A stretch of DNA of 64,000 bases from Hellea sp. (GCA_013002305.1 JABDKG010000053.1:62001-126000); one strand, 5' to 3'; positions 33,514 through 42,738 are shown, counted from the stretch's first letter. Notes: generated by a model from the sequence alone, not told the origin. Made by a program: numbers and translations.

Positions 33514-34320
33514 CTAGGCGGCAGCTTGGGACTGCACGGCAGAAACGAAATTTCGAAGGGCATCAAGCGTCTGTCTCGGCGCTTCAATAGGCAACATATG
33601 ACCGTAACCCTTTAATATTATTGGCTTAACGCCCATAGAGTCAGCGAGCTTTAACCCAGCTTTCAGGGGCGTCATCTTATCTTTATCGGCCAAAATACAG
33701 CATCCCGGTATATTGCCAAGCGAACTAACAGCCGCGTCTCCGCTGGTGTAATCGGCACAGGCCTGTAGGTCGGCGGCGAGAGGATTACGGCTCATAATAG
33801 CGCGGCCAATGGCGATGGGCTGCATGCCCGGCACGGCGCTAATGCCATTATGAGCACCCGGACCAAATCCCCAATTGACCATCATGTGCGCAGCTTTGGC
33901 CGAGCTGGCTTTGGCCGTATCGATTAAAGCCTGGTTCACTGGAATAGCCGCAGCGGTGCCAATCGCCGTTAAAGACAAGGCCCGTTCAGGATTCTTCTTG
34001 GCAAATTCTATAGCCGTCAAAAACCCTTGAGAATGACCAACCAAATGGGCGGACTTTACGCCGGCTGCGTCCAAAAAGTCTGAAAACCAAGAGGCACTGT
34101 CCTCGATAGATGCGCAGGCGTTTCCAGCTGAAAGGCTGTGCCCCGGTAAATCTGGCGCGAGCACCGAATAGCCGTGATAGGCAAACCACCGCGTTTGCAG
34201 CGCAAAGCTGCGATGATCCAGTCCGCTCCCGTGCAGGAAGACGACTGTTGGCAAGCCAGTGTCGAATTCTTTGCCACCAGTCGCTGCAAAGACTTCATGT
34301 CCATTGACATCTAATCTCAT
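33514..34320 (-). CDS. Alpha/beta hydrolase
   Basis: VVFLHGSGLDHRSFALQTRWFAYHGYSVLAPDLPGHSLS, VGHSQGFLTA, GYGHMLPIEAP. Confidence 0.88.
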   Translation of the reverse strand: MRLDVNGHEVFAATGGKEFDTGLPTVVFLHGSGLDHRSFALQTRWFAYHGYSVLAPDLPGHSLSAGNACASIEDSASWFSDFLDAAGVKSAHLVGHSQGFLTAIEFAKKNPERALSLTAIGTAAAIPVNQALIDTAKASSAKAAHMMVNWGFGPGAHNGISAVPGMQPIAIGRAIMSRNPLAADLQACADYTSGDAAVSSLGNIPGCCILADKDKMTPLKAGLKLADSMGVKPIILKGYGHMLPIEAPRQTLDALRNFVSAVQSQAAA

Positions 34321-35627
34321 TTTGAAGCCTTCCCAGTAACGCGTGACGCAGCTTTTAAGCCCTTGGCAAAATCACTCGTGATATCTTTGATATCCTCGAG
34401 GCCAACAGACACGCGGATGAGATCTTCGCTAATACCGGAGGCTTCCAGCGCCTCTTTGGTCAAGCGTGAATGGGTTGTGCTGCCCGGATGTAAAACAAGC
34501 GTGCGGCTATCACCGACATTGGCAAGGTGGCTCGCGAGCTGGACGGAGTTGATAAAGGCAATTCCGCCTTCTCGCCCGCCAGTGACACCGAAGCATAACA
34601 TCGCTCCTGCGCCGTTAGGGAATAGCGATTTCGCGACATCAGAACTTTCATTACTATCAAGTTCAGGATGATTGACCCATGTGACCGCGTCTTGCTCGAG
34701 AAGCCAGTCCCTTAAGGATATGGTATTTTTGACATGTTTTTGCATACGCAGCGACAAGGTCTCAACGCCTTGTAGGATGAGAAAGGCGTTTTGCGGCGAG
34801 AGAGCCGCGCCGAGATCTCGCATGGCCTCACTGCGAACCTTCATAACAAAACAATTCGGGCCAAACTCTTCCCAAAACCGCATGCCGTGATAAGGCGCGA
34901 AGGGCTCGGTCATTTCCGGAAAACGGCCATTGCCCCAATCAAAATTTCCGCCGTCAACAATCACGCCGCCAATCGCCGCGCCGTGTCCGCCAATCCATTT
35001 CGTGATCGAATGAACAACTATGTTTGCGCCATGCTCAATCGGGCGGCAAAGGGAGGGCGTCGCAAAGGTCGCATCCACAACCACCGGCACGCCCATTTCA
35101 TTGGCGATTTTGGCAATCTCCGGCAGGTTCGATGTCTCCATGCCGGGGTTTGAAATGCTTTCACAAAAGACCAGTTTCGTATTGGGCTTGATCGCCGCTC
35201 GTAGTGCTTCGGGATCATTAATCGAGACAAAATCAGTATTGATATCAAAGCGCGGCAAAGTATGGCGCAGCAAGGTCGCTGTTGAACCATAAATTTGTTC
35301 GGACGAAACGATATGATCGCCCGCCGAACAAAGCGTTGTGAAAGTTGCATAAAGCGCCGACATCCCCGAAGCTGTACAAATCGCGCCGCTGCCGCCTTCG
35401 AGCGCCGCCAGTCTTTGCTCTAAAACCGCGACGGTCGGATTGGATATACGCGAGTAAATATGTCCGCCGCGCTCAACATTGAACAAGGATTTAGCGTCCG
35501 ACACGTCATCAAATGCATAGGAGGTAGTTTGGTAGATAGGCACTGCCCGAGATCCGAATTGCAGTTCTGGTGAATAACCCGTGTGCAGGGCGATTGTTGA
35601 AGGTTTATAAAAAGATGAATTGCTCAT
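34317..35627 (-). CDS. O-acetylhomoserine sulfhydrylase-like PLP enzyme (Cys/Met metabolism family)
   Basis: YSRISNPTVAVLEQRLAALEGG, VVVHSITKWIGGHGAAIGGVIVD; start at MSNSSFYKPSTIALHTGYSPE. Confidence 0.88.
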   Translation of the reverse strand: MSNSSFYKPSTIALHTGYSPELQFGSRAVPIYQTTSYAFDDVSDAKSLFNVERGGHIYSRISNPTVAVLEQRLAALEGGSGAICTASGMSALYATFTTLCSAGDHIVSSEQIYGSTATLLRHTLPRFDINTDFVSINDPEALRAAIKPNTKLVFCESISNPGMETSNLPEIAKIANEMGVPVVVDATFATPSLCRPIEHGANIVVHSITKWIGGHGAAIGGVIVDGGNFDWGNGRFPEMTEPFAPYHGMRFWEEFGPNCFVMKVRSEAMRDLGAALSPQNAFLILQGVETLSLRMQKHVKNTISLRDWLLEQDAVTWVNHPELDSNESSDVAKSLFPNGAGAMLCFGVTGGREGGIAFINSVQLASHLANVGDSRTLVLHPGSTTHSRLTKEALEASGISEDLIRVSVGLEDIKDITSDFAKGLKAASRVTGKASK

Positions 35628-35709
35628 GTAAATCTTTCGAATATTCTTACGCGCTTGATAAATCCACGCTGGCCATTTGTCGAGAAAAACCCCTAACCCA
35701 CTTCGCTCT

Positions 35710-35727
35710 CCCCGCCTTAGCGCGGGG
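35710..35727. terminator. Short GC hairpin, possible terminator or repeat remnant
   Basis: CCCCGC-CTTAGC-GCGGGG; upstream of the PLP-enzyme start. Confidence 0.35.
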
Positions 35728-35772
35728 TCCATGGTTACCAACCTATTTTCAAAGTTACACTTAAATTCGACA

Positions 35773-35806
35773 TCGCTTGGGTCCCGCCCTACGGCGGGAT
35801 AAGCGA
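35773..35806 (-). terminator. Hairpin just downstream of the mttB-like stop, possible operon terminator
   Basis: TCGCTT..CCCGCC-CTAC-GGCGGG..AAGCGA two-segment stem; no strong U tract. Confidence 0.45.
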
Positions 35807-35813
35807 GTTCAGA

Positions 35814-37346
35814 TTAGCTAATATTACTATCCTCAAAGCTGGCCTTTTTGTCGGCCATGTATTTTAGCAAGCGTGCATCAATGTCTGGATCAAGTTCCGG
35901 TGGTTGATAATCCGCCAGCATAGTCTTGTAGATTTTTTCGGCGCGGTCTTCGGCTGATAATGACCCATCTTCGACCCATTGCTCATAGCTGTTATTGTCA
36001 GCCACTTCAGATGTATAGAATGCGGTTTTAAAGTTTTTCTGGGTATGTTCACAGCCAAGGAAATGTTGTCCCGGGCCAACTTCTGCGAGAGCATCTAAGG
36101 CCTGACCATTTTCGCTCATATCAACGCCTTTGGCATAAACCGCCATCATGCCAGCTTGATCGCAGTCCATGATAAACTTCTCGTATCCCATGGAGAGACC
36201 GCCTTCTTGCCAGCCTGCTGTGTGGAGCATGAAATTCACGCCAGCCAGTAATCCGTTTTGCAGCGTGTTAGCGGCTTCGTAAGCTGCCTGTGCATCCGGG
36301 AGTTTAGAGGCGTTAAACCCGCCGGCTGAGCGGAAAGGTACGCCGAGCCGCCGCGCAAGCGCCGCGCCCATATTGATGATAAGCGAAGCTTCAGGCGTTC
36401 CGAATGTCGGTGCGCCGGATTGCATCGACATGGACGACACGAAGTTACCGTAAATCACAGGTGCACCGGGACGAACCAATTGCGCCAATGCCATCCCAAC
36501 CATGCCTTCCGCGAGGCTCTGCGCTGCAACGGCGGCAGAGGTCACGGGCGACATTGCGCCTGCCACCACAAATGGACTTGGGATAACAGCTTGGTTATGC
36601 CGAGCATAGTTCTTGAGCGAGCCGAGCATGACCCGGTCAAATGTCATCGGTGAATTTGCGTTGATCAAGCTGACCAACACGCAGTTCTCTTCGACAAAGT
36701 CATCGCCAAAAACAATCTTAGCCATATCGACCGTATCAAGCGCGCGACGCGGCGCGGTGACAGAACCCATGAAGGGCTTGTCGGAATATTTGATATGGGA
36801 GTAGACCATATCGTAATGGCGCTTGTTGACCGGCAGATCGACAGGCTCACAAACCGTCCCGCCGCTGTGATGCAGATGCGGTGACATATAAGCGAGTTTT
36901 ACGAAATTGCGGAAATCCTCAATCGTAGCGTAACGGCGGCCGCCCTCTTTTGAATAGACGAACGGCGGGCCGTAAGCCGGAACTAAAACCGTGTTAACGC
37001 CGCCGATTTCGATGTTGTTTGCGGAATTACGCGCATATTGCGTAAACTGAGCCGGTGCTGATATTTGAATGATCTCACGCAGCATACCCCGCGGAAAACG
37101 AACGCGCTCACCATCTGCTGATGCGCCTGCCGCAACGAACAAGTCAATAGTCTCTTTGTCGTCTTGGATATCAATCCCTATTTCCTCAAGAATTGTATCA
37201 GCATTGTATTCGAGGATTCCTAGATCAGTATCGCCTAAAACCGAATAGGGCGGAATTTTCCGCACGATAAACGGGTCTCTAGGAGCCTTCGCGGCTGCAT
37301 TTGCTGCGGCGCGACCTGCGCGGCCACCTCTTGCTCGTCTTGCCAT
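35814..37346 (-). CDS. MttB superfamily (COG5598) methyltransferase without pyrrolysine; candidate glycine-betaine/quaternary-amine:corrinoid methyltransferase
   Basis: 510 aa continuous ORF, no in-frame UAG; ADTILEEIGIDIQDD, FMGSVTAPRRALDTVDMAKI, TFGTPEASLIINMGAALARRLGVPFRSAGG; Arg-rich N-term MARRARGGRAGRAAANAAAK. Confidence 0.88.
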   Translation of the reverse strand: MARRARGGRAGRAAANAAAKAPRDPFIVRKIPPYSVLGDTDLGILEYNADTILEEIGIDIQDDKETIDLFVAAGASADGERVRFPRGMLREIIQISAPAQFTQYARNSANNIEIGGVNTVLVPAYGPPFVYSKEGGRRYATIEDFRNFVKLAYMSPHLHHSGGTVCEPVDLPVNKRHYDMVYSHIKYSDKPFMGSVTAPRRALDTVDMAKIVFGDDFVEENCVLVSLINANSPMTFDRVMLGSLKNYARHNQAVIPSPFVVAGAMSPVTSAAVAAQSLAEGMVGMALAQLVRPGAPVIYGNFVSSMSMQSGAPTFGTPEASLIINMGAALARRLGVPFRSAGGFNASKLPDAQAAYEAANTLQNGLLAGVNFMLHTAGWQEGGLSMGYEKFIMDCDQAGMMAVYAKGVDMSENGQALDALAEVGPGQHFLGCEHTQKNFKTAFYTSEVADNNSYEQWVEDGSLSAEDRAEKIYKTMLADYQPPELDPDIDARLLKYMADKKASFEDSNIS

Positions 37347-37358
37347 AATATGTCCTCT

Positions 37359-39302
37359 TTATGACCTGCGCCGTTTGCGGCGTCTTTGTTGGTTGTTTTC
37401 ACTTTGTGCTGGCGCCGTCGGAAACTTCATCGAGCCGACGAAATAATCCTGAAATTTTGGCTCCAGCGCGGTTTCCATTTTTTCGATATGTTTGACCGCT
37501 TCAATAATTTTGGCTCGGTGACCTCGATCAAGAAGGGCCATCGCGGCACCCATGCCCGCTGCATTACCGACAGAACGGATGATATCCGCAGGCGCATTGG
37601 GGATGATACCAATGTCTGACACATATTTGGGATCGAGATGCGTCCCAAAAGCCCCTGCCAATAAAACTTCGTCAAACTGTTCACAGCCAAGAGATTCGGC
37701 GAGCAACTGCGCGCCAGCATAAAGCGCAGCCTTAGCGAGCTGCACAGCACGAATATCTGTCTGTTTGATGTAAAGCGGGTTTACTGCTCTATCCAACAGA
37801 AGATATTTTTGACTTTTGCCTTCATTGTCCGGCAGCATGCGTCCCGATGTATCTCCATTCACAAATAGACCACCTCGATCCACCAGCTCAGCGTTTGCAA
37901 GTTCAACCATGACTTCGAAAATGCCGGAGCCGCAAATACCTGTAATTTTATGGTTAGAAAGATCATCTTCATCGGACAACCATTCATCATGGCCGATAAT
38001 TTTAACGCTCGCCTTCTTGGTGATCGGGTCAATCCGCACGCGTTCAATCGCGCCAAGGCTGGCGCGAACGCCGCAGCTTATTTCTGCGCCTTCCAGCGCC
38101 GGACCTGTTGGCGAAGAGGCTGCCGTAACCTTGCCATTGTGGGAAAGAACGAGCTCAGCATTTGTGCCAATATCTACTAGTAAGACTGAACGATTTTCCA
38201 TGATTGCAATCTGCGTGAGATATGCCGCCGTTGTGTCTGCCCCGACATGGCCGCCAATGAGCGGAAACAGCGACACCTGCGCCGTGTCGGATAATCCGAG
38301 GTCCAGTCGCCCAGCTGGAATATCAAGCCAGTCTTTAATGGCGAGCGTAAAGGGCGCGACGCCAAGCTCGACCGGATTTGCCCCGATGACCAGATGATGC
38401 ATGATCGGATTACCGACGCAGATGACATCCAGAAGTTGGTTAGGCCCAAGCGCTAGCTTTTCAACCGCTTCGGCGAGCATAGATTTAATCTGACCGCGAA
38501 TAGCGGCGGTTAGCTTAATTTCGCCGCCTTTATTTATCATAATGTATGAGACTCGGCTCATCAGATCTTCGCCGTAGCGAATTTGAGGGTTCATGGCGGC
38601 CTTTTCATAGACCGGCTGACCCGATGCCAGATTAAACACATACATCGCAACAGACGTCGAGCCGACATCAATGGCCGCGCCGTAAAGATCAAACGGAGAT
38701 GGCGGCCAGACATCAATGATTGTATCATCGTTTCGAACCACCGAAATGACCGTGCGATCATGCTTGCGCAAAATGTCCTGCAACTTGATCAGCATGCGGT
38801 GAGTTGGACGAACGCACAATCCATGGTGTTCGTTTAGGGCTGCAACCAATGCCTCCCCGTCACTTGGGTTTGCTTCGAGCGTAGGTACGGGCAATTGCAC
38901 CATATACAGACGAATTGCCGGGTTCAGGGGCACATCAATCGGCGTACTTTTTTTATGTATGGAGCTTTCGGCTTCGCGGCTATCGCTCGGGACTTCTACG
39001 ACGAGATCTCCGCGTATTTTAGCGCGGCAGGCCAGGCGCCGCGTGTCTGACAGCTCTCCATCATGAATGGCTTTCTTCTCGGTTGGGGTCAGCTTGCCGA
39101 TATTTTCAACGGTAACATCCAGATTAAACTTGGCGTGTTTACCAGTGTCGATCTCGCACTGGCAGCGCTTGCACAGACCCATACCGCCGCAAATGGATTG
39201 GATATCAACACCCGCGTTAAGCGCTACGTCATAGACGGTTTGGCCATCCTGTGCCTCAGTCCGAATACCGGACGGTGTGAATATGACAGTGTGCTTGCCC
39301 AT
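37359..39302 (-). CDS. RACo-like reductive activator of corrinoid proteins (N-term 2Fe-2S ferredoxin + ASKHA domain)
   Basis: N-term CGGMGLCKRCQC..CRAKIRGDLVVEVP; YGAAIDVGSTSVAMYVFNLASG, VDIGTNAELVLSHNGKVTAASSPTGPALEGAEISCG, LAGAFGTHLD. Confidence 0.9.
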   Translation of the reverse strand: MGKHTVIFTPSGIRTEAQDGQTVYDVALNAGVDIQSICGGMGLCKRCQCEIDTGKHAKFNLDVTVENIGKLTPTEKKAIHDGELSDTRRLACRAKIRGDLVVEVPSDSREAESSIHKKSTPIDVPLNPAIRLYMVQLPVPTLEANPSDGEALVAALNEHHGLCVRPTHRMLIKLQDILRKHDRTVISVVRNDDTIIDVWPPSPFDLYGAAIDVGSTSVAMYVFNLASGQPVYEKAAMNPQIRYGEDLMSRVSYIMINKGGEIKLTAAIRGQIKSMLAEAVEKLALGPNQLLDVICVGNPIMHHLVIGANPVELGVAPFTLAIKDWLDIPAGRLDLGLSDTAQVSLFPLIGGHVGADTTAAYLTQIAIMENRSVLLVDIGTNAELVLSHNGKVTAASSPTGPALEGAEISCGVRASLGAIERVRIDPITKKASVKIIGHDEWLSDEDDLSNHKITGICGSGIFEVMVELANAELVDRGGLFVNGDTSGRMLPDNEGKSQKYLLLDRAVNPLYIKQTDIRAVQLAKAALYAGAQLLAESLGCEQFDEVLLAGAFGTHLDPKYVSDIGIIPNAPADIIRSVGNAAGMGAAMALLDRGHRAKIIEAVKHIEKMETALEPKFQDYFVGSMKFPTAPAQSENNQQRRRKRRRS

Positions 39303-39709
39303 TAGTTCGCGCGAACACCTTCTATTGGATAGCCTTCATATTGCGGTAGACCATCAGTAATATCGTAATGGGCTGGCTTTTCTTCGACGTAAATATGGCC
39401 CTTTACCTTGAGGCCTGATGTATCGTCGATACAACCCGTTAATACGCTCATGGTCGGCTTTTCGTGCATGGACCAGAACATATAGCATCCGCAATTCGGA
39501 CAATGACCGGATTCTGATCTATCAGAGACCGGCAACCAATTGACTTCGCCTTTAATTGTGATGTTTTCGCGCGGCGCGCCAGCGGCCGAAATATACAATC
39601 CTGTCAACTTTTGACATTGCTTGCAGTGGCAATACCAAATGTCGGACAGCCCAGCCGCCTCAAAGGTGACCGAGCCGCACAAACAGGAGCCTTTATAGAT
39701 TTTTACCAC
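39302..39709 (-). CDS. GFA/CENP-V domain protein (glutathione-dependent formaldehyde-activating enzyme family)
   Basis: GSCLCGSVTFEA, HCKQCQKLTG, HCPNCGCYMFW; GTG start overlaps upstream stop by 1 nt. Confidence 0.83.
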   Translation of the reverse strand: MVKIYKGSCLCGSVTFEAAGLSDIWYCHCKQCQKLTGLYISAAGAPRENITIKGEVNWLPVSDRSESGHCPNCGCYMFWSMHEKPTMSVLTGCIDDTSGLKVKGHIYVEEKPAHYDITDGLPQYEGYPIEGVRAN

Positions 39710-40617
39710 TAAGCGCTCCGGCGACGGCGTCGTGCGCCTCTTGCGCCGCGTCCGCCCTCTTCGCCAGCTGCAGGTACTGGACGGTAATATTTGATCCAAT
39801 TACCGCAATTCGCGTCATTATTATTAAGAACGTCTGCGGCCCGAACGGCTGGCACCAAACCCTCATGGAGTGGATTGACAATCGCAGACGTCATACCGGC
39901 GCAGGCCAGCATGGGAAGGAAGGCGTTGTTGATCGCATGCCGATTAGGAAGACCGAAAGCGACGTTTGACGCGCCGCAGGTCGTATTGACACCTAGTTCA
40001 TTTCTAAGGCGCCCGACAAGTTTGAAAACGTCAGTACCCGCCGAGCCGATCGCGCCAATAGGCATAACAAGCGGATCAACGACGATGTCTTCGGGCTTAA
40101 TGCCGTAGTCAGAGGCCCGGTTGACGATGCGCTTAGCGACTTCGAAACGGACGTTTGGATCTTCTGAAATGCCGGTATCATCGTTTGAAATGGCAACAAC
40201 TGCGCAATCATATTTTGCCACTAACGGCAGAACCCGTTCCATGACTTCTTCTTCAGCAGTCGTCGAATTCACGAGTGGACGGCCCTTATAAACCGATAGG
40301 CCAGATTCAAGCGCTTCGATAATCGAACTATCAATACACAATGGAACGTCTGTAAGGTTTTGAATTAAGGGAATTACTTCGGCCATTATGGCAGGTTCAT
40401 CCGCAAGTGGGACACCGACATTGACGTCGAGTATCTGAGCGCCGGCCTCAACTTGGGCCAGAGCTTCTTTTTTGACGCGCCAGTAATTGCGCTCTTTGAG
40501 TTCCTTGGAAAAGAGCTTGCGGCCGGTTGGATTGATCCGCTCGCCAATCATGGCGAAAGGTTGGTCAAAGCCGATAACGACTTCTTTGCTTGCTGAGGTT
40601 AAAACTGTTCGGGCCAT
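39709..40617 (-). CDS. Methyltetrahydrofolate:corrinoid methyltransferase-like (pterin-binding/DHPS fold) with Arg-rich C-terminus
   Basis: MIGERINPTGRKLFSKEL, VEAGAQILDVNVGVPLADE, PLCIDSS, STTAEEEVMERVLPL, GASNVAFGLPNRHAINNAFL; tail GGRGARGARRRRRSA. Confidence 0.9.
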   Translation of the reverse strand: MARTVLTSASKEVVIGFDQPFAMIGERINPTGRKLFSKELKERNYWRVKKEALAQVEAGAQILDVNVGVPLADEPAIMAEVIPLIQNLTDVPLCIDSSIIEALESGLSVYKGRPLVNSTTAEEEVMERVLPLVAKYDCAVVAISNDDTGISEDPNVRFEVAKRIVNRASDYGIKPEDIVVDPLVMPIGAIGSAGTDVFKLVGRLRNELGVNTTCGASNVAFGLPNRHAINNAFLPMLACAGMTSAIVNPLHEGLVPAVRAADVLNNNDANCGNWIKYYRPVPAAGEEGGRGARGARRRRRSA

Positions 40618-40626
40618 AAAATTTTC

Positions 40627-41685
40627 CTATGTAATGGCTGCTATATTTGCAAATGACTGTTCGGGCGCCCAGGGTTTACGGTCGCCGAGCACACCGGAGC
40701 ACTTGACGACATCACCGACCCATTTTTCCTGACGGTAAGCCATGACATGGACTCCGGCGACTCCGTCAATTTCTTTGACCTGTTGCATAATCTCGGCGCA
40801 TATTTTGCGGCCTTCAAGTTTGGGCTTTTCGGATTGCTCGAGACGCCTCACAAGCTCATCCGGAATATGGACGCCCGGCACATTGCTGCGCATCCATGTG
40901 GCGGTTTTAGCTGAGGGCAACACGCCTGCCCCGATAATGATATAGGCTTTTTCCGTTAGGCCGAGATCACGAGCTTTAGCCATAAAGTCCTTGAGCATCG
41001 GAATATCAAAACAATATTGAGACTGAATAAATTCTGCACCTGAATCGATTTTTTTGGCGAGTTGATCAGCACGATTGGCAATAGGCGGCACAAACGGATT
41101 AATCGATGACCCGATCATCATACGCGGGGCGAGATCGAGTTTGCGACCTGAGAGAAATTGGCTGTCATCCCGCATGATTTTAATGGTTTGAGCCAGAGAT
41201 ATTGAATCCAGATCAAAAACGGGTTTAGCTTCCGGATGATCCCCGGCCCCTACGTCATCTCCGGAAAGACACAGAACGCTACAAACGCCTAGCGCAGCTG
41301 CGCCAAGCGTATCGCCCTGGATAGAAATCCTGTTTCGGTCTCGGCAGGAAACCTGCAAAATCGGAGAATATCCAGCGCGGGTCAGGATCGCGCAAACGGC
41401 AAGGCTCGACATATGGCAATGGGCGCCCGATCCGTCTGTGGCGTTAATCGCGTCGACATATCCGTCAAATAAAGACGCACGCCTTAGAACCTCTGTGGGA
41501 TCAGCTGAATCCGGAGGCGCTATCTCTGTGGTGACGGCGAATTGCCCGGCCCGCAATACTTGCTCGAACCGCCCATGAGAGACATGTCCTTCAAGACGGG
41601 GAAGTGGATCGCCCGGGTTGGTGCCGACTTTTGCCGGATTGCGCGGTACTTCAATGTCTATCACTGACCTTCTCCGCAATTTCAC
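40627..41685 (-). CDS. metF: Methylenetetrahydrofolate reductase
   Basis: FAVTTEIAPPDSADPTEVLRRA, AINATDGSGAHCHMSSLAVCAILTRAG, GAEFIQSQYCFD. Confidence 0.88.
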   Translation of the reverse strand: MKLRRRSVIDIEVPRNPAKVGTNPGDPLPRLEGHVSHGRFEQVLRAGQFAVTTEIAPPDSADPTEVLRRASLFDGYVDAINATDGSGAHCHMSSLAVCAILTRAGYSPILQVSCRDRNRISIQGDTLGAAALGVCSVLCLSGDDVGAGDHPEAKPVFDLDSISLAQTIKIMRDDSQFLSGRKLDLAPRMMIGSSINPFVPPIANRADQLAKKIDSGAEFIQSQYCFDIPMLKDFMAKARDLGLTEKAYIIIGAGVLPSAKTATWMRSNVPGVHIPDELVRRLEQSEKPKLEGRKICAEIMQQVKEIDGVAGVHVMAYRQEKWVGDVVKCSGVLGDRKPWAPEQSFANIAAIT

Positions 41686-42121
41686 CGCGCGCTATGCGGA
41701 GCCAGGTTGATTTCCCTTGATCGCGATGATCAATGGCAAACTCAATATCTTTGATATCGTCCCCGAATTTCATTCGTGCCGCGCCGTCCCAGGCCTGCAC
41801 CCAAACACATTTCATTTCCGGTTTAACTTCACACATACCGTCGGCACGTACGCCTCCACAGGGGCCGTTTCGGATGGTCTTAGGGCAATTCATTGGGCAG
41901 CTCATACCGGTCTTGGACAAGGCACAATTCCCGCACATTTTGCAATCAAACAGAAATCCTTTTAGACCAGATTCCATGGCTGTAATTGGCCGATCAAGTT
42001 TTTTCCCAAACACCTTATTGACGCCTCTCAGCGTACCAACAATCGCTGGATTAACGGAATGGTAGAGCCGCTCGAAAAAGCGCGAATGCTTCACGGCGAA
42101 GAGGCGAACTCTATAAGACAT
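41651..42121 (-). CDS. MTHFR C-terminal-domain protein (PF12225, MetV-like)
   Basis: Cys-rich KMCGNCALSKTGMSCPMNCPKTIRNGPCGGVRADGMCEVKPEMKCVWVQAW; overlaps metF start. Confidence 0.87.
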   Translation of the reverse strand: MSYRVRLFAVKHSRFFERLYHSVNPAIVGTLRGVNKVFGKKLDRPITAMESGLKGFLFDCKMCGNCALSKTGMSCPMNCPKTIRNGPCGGVRADGMCEVKPEMKCVWVQAWDGAARMKFGDDIKDIEFAIDHRDQGKSTWLRIARGEIAEKVSDRH

Positions 42122-42734
42122 GGGTTAGCCCCTCACCTTTTTCGACAGAGTCTATTGCGCCCGCCATAAGACCATATCCAACCTGACGTTCTTCATATTC
42201 AAGTTCCAGAAAATCGGCGACTTCGCGGGCTTGTAGTGTCAGTCCCAATTCTGGATCTTGCACCAGATAAATCAGCCGCTTGTAATGCTCGAAATACATT
42301 TCTTTGAGATTGGGATAGCGATCAATGCCGAAGCCTTTGACGATCAGCGTTTGGAAGTGCCGGACGAGATAATCGGTTAAAAAGAAACTGCCGAGCTCTT
42401 CTTCCATCATGGCGTCAAAGTTTTCGAGACCGGCAAAAAATGCATAGCAATGAGCACCGGGCAAACGGCGCGCTTTCGGATAGCGCTTTAAAAAGCGATC
42501 CATACCACCGCCGGTTCCGCAGTCCCCATACCCGATCAGGATCTCATCATAATTATCATAAATGCCAGCGAGCTCCTTTTCGAGCCCGGGCACAATTTTA
42601 TTTGGAAAATTATGATAGCTGGCTGGCAGGCATTGCAAATCGAAATCTGCGCCGACTTGCTTTTGAAGCACGAGAATTTCTTTGGCAAGCGCTCCGCAAG
42701 CCAGGACTAAGGTCTTATGCGACGTAGCCCCCAT
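42111..42734 (-). CDS. DUF1638 domain-containing protein
   Basis: LVLACGALAKEILVLQKQ, LPASYHNFPNKIVPGLEKEL, ILIGYGDCGTGGGMDRFLKR; location between metV-like and corrinoid protein. Confidence 0.82.
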   Translation of the reverse strand: MGATSHKTLVLACGALAKEILVLQKQVGADFDLQCLPASYHNFPNKIVPGLEKELAGIYDNYDEILIGYGDCGTGGGMDRFLKRYPKARRLPGAHCYAFFAGLENFDAMMEEELGSFFLTDYLVRHFQTLIVKGFGIDRYPNLKEMYFEHYKRLIYLVQDPELGLTLQAREVADFLELEYEERQVGYGLMAGAIDSVEKGEGLTHVL

Positions 42735-42738
42735 ATCA

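Noticed and set aside
35628-35813. SAM-II-type riboswitch upstream of the MetY-like gene
   Set aside because: Read the reverse strand and did not recognise the conserved SAM-II core; only GC hairpins are evident.
35814-37346. Pyrrolysine-containing MttB (true trimethylamine methyltransferase)
   Set aside because: ORF is continuous over 510 aa without an internal amber codon, so it is a non-Pyl superfamily member.
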